Of a DNA stretch of 9,211 bases, positions 6,198-9,211 are shown piece by piece. The stretch comes from Betaproteobacteria bacterium (lineage in GTDB: Bacteria > Pseudomonadota > Gammaproteobacteria > Burkholderiales > JAHFRG01): assembly GCA_023258935.1 (NCBI GenBank), contig JAHFRG010000029.1, positions 1 to 9,211 on the forward strand, read 5' to 3'. Position numbers and translations under genes: made by a program. The first letter of the stretch is position 1. Every line of letters starts with the position of its first letter. The notes beneath the pieces are model-generated. The model made no database searches, had not been told where the DNA came from, and saw only the letters and a list, made by a program, of their open reading frames with translations.

Positions 6198-7088
6198 TTA
6201 AGCCAGCTCTCGTTGATATAGCTCTTCAAGGATACGCAACGGCGAGCATCTTTCGTCTTGCATCGCGCTTACCGGCAAATTAAAAGTCTGTTCCAGAAGA
6301 TACTGTCCTGAAAGCGCGGCATGCAGCACGCGATCACTGAACATGAGCCAGGTCGCGCCCGGAGGGAACGCAAAAGTAATTTTATCCGCATTCTGCTGAT
6401 AGGCATCGTCCATTTTTCCGCGGTCATGCAGTTGCAGCATGATGTGATCGTAGAAGCTGCGTTTTCCTTTGGTAATCCCGAGGCGCTCAAGCAGCCAGGC
6501 GGATCCGGGCCACTGCGGCGCAATCCGCCGGTAATATTTCGGTACGAAAATTTCAAAAGGCTCGCCAATATTCCACACCCGTGGCTGACCGTCGGGATTG
6601 ACATTGGTAAATACGCGCAATATACGCTTGCCCTGGTTAGGACGCGAGGCAAACGCATCCACGTGCAGGCGTGAATCGTCTTTGCGCACTGACCTAAAGC
6701 GCCGCTGCACCGGCATCGGACGGTAACTGGTGCGCGCTTGTTCCAGATGCGGAGTGTAATGAGGGAATAGGGATTCGATGAGAGCTCTTGCCTGCGCGGC
6801 AAAGCGCGAAATCATGGCCGCAAGATCATTACTGTCCTGGTCTTTGCAGCTTGTGCCTTGAATACTTCCGTTACGCGGATCGTAGCTCACGTTTTTGGCT
6901 TTGCCGTCGGAACAGCCGGGGGAGAGGAAGCGTCGTTCCGGTTCCTTCAGGGCAAAAGCGAGGTGCGGGAAATAAAGCACCTTGCCGCTTTCCAATGACC
7001 GGATCATCCGCGCTGCGGTTTGCCGGTCTGGCCTGTAACTCCAATTGCTATCTTCGGATATTTCAATCACATCGTCTTGCGAGAGCAT
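6198..7088 (-). CDS. kdoO: Kdo 3-hydroxylase (Fe(II)/2-oxoglutarate dioxygenase)
   Basis: Probable member of the KdoO family (Pfam Kdo_hydroxy), which hydroxylates the outer Kdo sugar of lipopolysaccharide to Ko using iron, oxygen and 2-oxoglutarate. The iron-binding motif HxD is visible as LHVDAF (His142, Asp144) and the distal histidine is in DRVLHAALSGQYLLEQTF (His256). Other segments that fit are YRPMPVQRRFRSVRKDD before the HxD and RVFTNVNPDGQPRVWNIGEPF after it. It has 296 residues and no signal peptide, so it should act in the cytoplasm before lipid A-core export. Start: ATG at 7086-7088 with GAGGAG four bases upstream. A TTG at 7098-7100 would extend it by four residues but would place the Shine-Dalgarno inside the gene, so it is rejected. 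It follows the M48 gene by 48 bases and precedes the glycosyltransferase by 12. Confidence 0.88.
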   Translation of the reverse strand: MLSQDDVIEISEDSNWSYRPDRQTAARMIRSLESGKVLYFPHLAFALKEPERRFLSPGCSDGKAKNVSYDPRNGSIQGTSCKDQDSNDLAAMISRFAAQARALIESLFPHYTPHLEQARTSYRPMPVQRRFRSVRKDDSRLHVDAFASRPNQGKRILRVFTNVNPDGQPRVWNIGEPFEIFVPKYYRRIAPQWPGSAWLLERLGITKGKRSFYDHIMLQLHDRGKMDDAYQQNADKITFAFPPGATWLMFSDRVLHAALSGQYLLEQTFNLPVSAMQDERCSPLRILEELYQRELA

Positions 7089-7136
7089 GGGACTCCTCAA
7101 AATTTAGGGGGTGGTTTAAGCGGACACGGCGCCAGC

Positions 7137-8588
7137 TCATTCCACGATTTTTAGCTCTTGGCCTTGCGCCGGCTCACCCGAAGGATATTGAGCATTGATC
7201 AGGCGCAGATAACTTTCGGCATTTTTCCCCAATGGGGACGAGCGCGCAAGTTCCGCATAGGTCACTCCCTGTTTGGCGGTGATGATTCTTATCATCAGCG
7301 GCTTGGCTAGCTTGCGTTCGGCATCGGTGATGGGGTGGAAGCTTGTTGTGGTGGCGTTGATGTTGTCATGGTAGCGGTCAAACACCGCCCTGGAAGCTGC
7401 GCTGCCCACAATTAAAAACGCTTTGTTGTTGAGATAGATCACCGTGATCTTCACCGGCTTGCCCTGGCTTGTAGTCTCGGTTGTGGCGGCAGGAAGGCCA
7501 TTGATGCTGAGTGACTCGATATTTTCGCCAAAGCTGAACCACTTCATCTTGCGCAAGTAATCCTCAGGTGAGCCTGTGGCTTTATTTGCTACGCGCAACT
7601 CAATTCCGGCATCGTTGGTCGGGCTTTGCGCCTGCACCCGGTCGGCAAGATTGTGTATGTGCCAACCTTCGGGGAATTGCAACGTCAGCCCTAATTCGCT
7701 GTGGTAGAACTTTCCTTTGCGGATGGTGCCTTGATCGGCGCTCTCACCAAAAGTTATGCCTTTGATATGCTGCAAAAACGCCTCGCGGTTCTCCACACTG
7801 TTCGGCCGGGCAATGCTTTGCGCCTCGCCGACCACTTGTTTCAGGCGCGTATCGTTATCCGGGTGCGTAGCAAATAGCCCATGGTAGGCGCGCGGCTCGC
7901 GTCCTTCCTGCTTGGCGATTTCGGCGTCGAACAATTCCTGGTTTTTCAGCACGATGAGCACCTGGACCATGGCCTGCGGATCGTAGCCGGTTCGAGCCAG
8001 ATATTCGGCGCCGAGGTGGTCGGCCTGCAGCTCGTGCTCACGCCCGTAGCCCGAGAGCAGCGCGTTGCCCAGCAGATTGGTGAGGCTGCTGCCTGCCGCG
8101 GTATTCATTCCCGGGACAAACACTGAGGTGATTTGCACGACGATATTGGTGGCAGTCGCCGCACTGATTTGCTGTACGCTGTGACGCGCGGTGACGTGGC
8201 CGGTTTCGTGGCCAAGCACTGCGCCCAACTCGGCTTCAGAGTTGAGATAAGTGATTAACCCGCGGGTGATGTAGATATACCCACCGGGCAGGGCGAATGC
8301 GTTGACTTCGGTCGAGTCGAGGACGGTGAAGTGGTAGGAAATATTAGGCCGATGGCTGTTGTGCGCGAGTTTCTGGCCTACCTGGTTGACATATTCTTGT
8401 AGCTCCGGTGAGTCATAAACGTGGTACTGCTTCCTGACTTCGGCGTCGTATTGCCGGCCCAAGCCAATTTCCTGCGATTCCGTCATGGTCACGAAGTTCG
8501 GGCTCCCGGTGACCGGATTGGTTGCGCAGGCAGTGAGCCAGAGCGCGAGTCCAATGATGCTAAGCTTCAGGTCAAACGGCGGCTTCAT
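7137..8588 (-). CDS. M48 family metalloprotease, lipoprotein with C-terminal LysM-like domain
   Basis: Predicted zinc peptidase anchored in the envelope. Residues 1-20 form a lipoprotein signal peptide with lipobox LTAC (Cys21); the next residue is Ala, so outer-membrane sorting is likely. The peptidase domain (about 30-260) carries HETGH (His127, Glu128, His131) and the third zinc ligand in EHELQAD (Glu186, Asp190). Residues 290-420 form a domain of unknown role starting near FYHSELGLTLQFPEGW. The last 50 residues (ITAKQGVTYAELARSSPLG, then GQELKIVE) resemble a LysM-like fold. Length is 483 residues. Related proteins such as BepA degrade misassembled outer-membrane proteins; the exact role here is inferred. 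Start: ATG at 8588; Shine-Dalgarno is weak. This is the first gene of the leftward run with kdoO, the glycosyltransferase and hslO. Its upstream region abuts a modC remnant. Confidence 0.9.
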   Translation of the reverse strand: MKPPFDLKLSIIGLALWLTACATNPVTGSPNFVTMTESQEIGLGRQYDAEVRKQYHVYDSPELQEYVNQVGQKLAHNSHRPNISYHFTVLDSTEVNAFALPGGYIYITRGLITYLNSEAELGAVLGHETGHVTARHSVQQISAATATNIVVQITSVFVPGMNTAAGSSLTNLLGNALLSGYGREHELQADHLGAEYLARTGYDPQAMVQVLIVLKNQELFDAEIAKQEGREPRAYHGLFATHPDNDTRLKQVVGEAQSIARPNSVENREAFLQHIKGITFGESADQGTIRKGKFYHSELGLTLQFPEGWHIHNLADRVQAQSPTNDAGIELRVANKATGSPEDYLRKMKWFSFGENIESLSINGLPAATTETTSQGKPVKITVIYLNNKAFLIVGSAASRAVFDRYHDNINATTTSFHPITDAERKLAKPLMIRIITAKQGVTYAELARSSPLGKNAESYLRLINAQYPSGEPAQGQELKIVE

Positions 8589-8640
8589 TTGATTATTTTA
8601 GCTTGTGCCCGAGGGGCGATAAAGGGTTTATGACAAATGA

Positions 8641-8805
8641 CCGCTAGGAAATGAACAAGTTCTGCTGCTTCAATTCAGGGACGCGTGCCTGGTGGCGCGC
8701 TTGACCCGGCGCTCCATTCATCAACTGGGTCTCGAGGTGGGGCAAGAGGTCTATGCGCTGATCAAAGCCGTTACCCTCGACCGGCACAGTTTCGGCTATG
8801 CTTGA
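8641..8805 (+). pseudogene. modC: 3' remnant of modC (molybdate ABC transporter ATPase, TOBE/Mop domain)
   Basis: Reading the plus strand from 8641 gives 54 codons before TGA at 8803-8805. They include ACLVARLTRRSIHQLGLEVG and then QEVYALIKAVTLDR, which fit the C-terminal oxyanion-binding (TOBE/Mop) domain of ModC, normally written as LARITRRSA...LGLxPGQxVxAQIKSVAL. ModC proteins are about 350 residues; the ATPase domain with its Walker motifs is absent. An in-frame TGA lies immediately upstream (8638-8640). No ATG occurs in the fragment and no ribosome-binding site is seen, so it is not a likely gene. The 3' end is intact up to its own stop and an adjoining terminator. I infer that a complete modC once ran convergent to rpmE and lost its 5' part by deletion. 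It could still be noise from a short match, but the match is continuous and ends where a ModC should. Confidence 0.7.
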
Positions 8806-8815
8806 ACGGAACGCC

Positions 8816-8849
8816 AAAAACAAAAGCAGCCTTGGCTGCCTTTGTTTTT
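8816..8849. terminator. Bidirectional terminator between the modC remnant and rpmE
   Basis: Arms AAAAACAAA (8816-8824) and GCAGC (8826-8830) pair with GCTGC (8835-8839) and TTTGTTTTT (8841-8849), with one A/C mismatch, around a 4-base loop CTTG. The A/T flanks give a T-rich tail on both strands. It starts 10 bases after the modC remnant stop and ends 8 bases short of the rpmE stop on the other side. It surely serves rpmE and is a relic for modC. Confidence 0.88.
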
Positions 8850-8857
8850 TCGCCCGC

Positions 8858-9073
8858 TCAAGAAGCGGTTTTCTTCCGGCTGTATTTCTGGCGAAATCTT
8901 TCGACGCGGCCTGCGGTGTCAACGATTTTCTGCTTGCCAGTGTAGAACGGGTGGCATACTGAGCACACTTCGATATTCAGCGGCCGACCCAGCGTGGAGC
9001 GGGTTTTGAACTTGTTGCCGCAACTGCAGCTTACGGTGATTTCTTCGTATTTCGGGTGGATATCCGGTTTCAT
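8858..9073 (-). CDS. rpmE: 50S ribosomal protein bL31, zinc-binding form
   Basis: Component of the large ribosomal subunit that helps bridge it to the small subunit. The protein has 71 residues, the usual length. It begins MKPDIHPKYEEITVSCSCGN and carries the four zinc cysteines of the C+ form: Cys16, Cys18, Cys37 and Cys40 (CSVCHPFYTG). The tail VDTAGRVERFRQKYSRKK is characteristic. Start: ATG at 9073 with AAGGA (9081-9085) seven bases upstream. It follows rho in the same direction, a common order in betaproteobacteria, but has its own promoter. The leader can fold over the ribosome-binding site, suggesting translational control, possibly by bL31 itself. The C+ form stores zinc and is the one replaced by a cysteine-free paralogue in some bacteria under zinc shortage; no such paralogue is in view. 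Confidence 0.98.
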   Translation of the reverse strand: MKPDIHPKYEEITVSCSCGNKFKTRSTLGRPLNIEVCSVCHPFYTGKQKIVDTAGRVERFRQKYSRKKTAS

Positions 9074-9078
9074 CGGTC

Positions 9079-9106
9079 GTTCCTTGCGGAACCTAAGTCG
9101 GGTTCC
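9079..9106 (-). promoter_or_regulatory. rpmE leader with two mutually exclusive hairpins
   Basis: On the minus strand GTTCC-GCAA-GGAAC (9079-9092) makes a 5-bp stem with a GNRA tetraloop that covers the Shine-Dalgarno AAGGA. The same GGTTCC can instead pair with GGAACC upstream (9088-9093 with 9101-9106) over 6 bp around a 7-base loop, which would free the Shine-Dalgarno. The shared strand makes the two folds exclusive. This looks like a translational switch; bL31 is known to control its own mRNA in other bacteria, so autoregulation is a plausible inference. Confidence 0.5.
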
Positions 9107-9127
9107 TGGATTTTGCGAAAGGCGCAG

Positions 9128-9156
9128 ATTATGCGCGAAATGCCCCGGTCATGCAA
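9128..9156 (-). promoter_or_regulatory. Promoter of rpmE
   Basis: On the minus strand TTGCAT (9151-9156) and CATAAT (9128-9133, one mismatch from consensus) are 17 bases apart. Transcription would start near 9121, leaving a leader of roughly 48 bases that contains the alternative hairpins. It lies in the 109-base gap after rho, so rpmE can be expressed apart from rho. Confidence 0.6.
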
Positions 9157-9182
9157 GCCGGTAGAACTCGGTGAAGTAGAGA

Positions 9183-9211
9183 CTAGCCTCTTTTCATCGA
9201 GTCAAAGAAGT
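9183..9211 (-). CDS. rho: Transcription termination factor Rho, last codons (cut by window edge)
   Basis: The minus strand from the right edge reads FFDSMKRG and then TAG (9183-9185). This matches the conserved C-terminal end of Rho (FF-D/E-SMKR-x), the hexameric RNA helicase that ends transcription. The position directly upstream of rpmE in the same direction fits the common rho-rpmE order. Only eight complete codons are visible, so the call rests on the short match plus context. Confidence 0.7.

Noticed and set aside
7098..7100. TTG as start codon of kdoO
   Set aside because: It would put the GAGGAG Shine-Dalgarno inside the coding region; the ATG at 7088 is properly spaced from it.
8644..8945. 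Two overlapping frames (minus 8644-8922, plus 8685-8945) in the spacer and rpmE end
   Set aside because: Both run through the bidirectional terminator and the rpmE coding end. The frame that shows real homology in this area is the short modC remnant in another phase.

Overview
The window looks like ordinary chromosome from a Gram-negative bacterium, most probably a betaproteobacterium. The reasons are a BktB-like beta-ketothiolase, a short PhaP-type phasin, a Kdo hydroxylase of the KdoO family, a rho-rpmE gene pair and a moderate GC content. The taxonomy is an inference; there is no rRNA or tRNA to anchor it. I see no insertion sequence, CRISPR array, phage gene or toxin-antitoxin pair.

Layout. 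Nearly everything reads leftward (minus strand). From the right edge: the last codons of rho, then rpmE (ribosomal protein bL31) with its own promoter and a leader that can fold over the ribosome-binding site. Next is a bidirectional terminator shared with a 3' remnant of modC (plus strand). Then comes a four-gene envelope and protein-quality block: an M48 lipoprotein metalloprotease, a Kdo hydroxylase, an ArnT-like membrane glycosyltransferase and the redox chaperone Hsp33. The gaps are 48, 12 and 24 bases, so the block is probably largely co-transcribed. After it comes a BktB-like thiolase with its own promoter. One plus-strand gene, an EI24/CysZ-like membrane protein, is convergent with the thiolase and divergent from the phasin. 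The phasin has a good sigma70 promoter and a strong intrinsic terminator. The left edge cuts pgi (glucose-6-phosphate isomerase), of which about 207 N-terminal codons are present.

How the genes fit together. Two themes stand out. (1) Carbon storage: the phasin coats polyhydroxyalkanoate (PHA) granules and the thiolase makes beta-ketoacyl-CoA for PHA synthesis. Both promoters carry the same short motif (GCAGTGC followed by A/G-TCA), and the phasin leader also holds a CTGC-N4-GCAG element like known PhaR operators, suggesting one PHA-responsive regulator. (2) Outer-membrane lipopolysaccharide: a Kdo hydroxylase sits 12 bases upstream of a GT-C glycosyltransferase of the ArnT/GT39 type, suggesting a coupled modification of the lipid A/Kdo region.

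The most noteworthy non-textbook items are the modC remnant between M48 and rpmE, the two mutually exclusive hairpins in the rpmE leader, and the motif shared by the phasin and thiolase promoters. I found no convincing undescribed multi-gene system. No stretch over 300 bases lacks a gene or gene remnant; the longest spacer without any coding trace is the 189 bases between the phasin and the EI24 gene.
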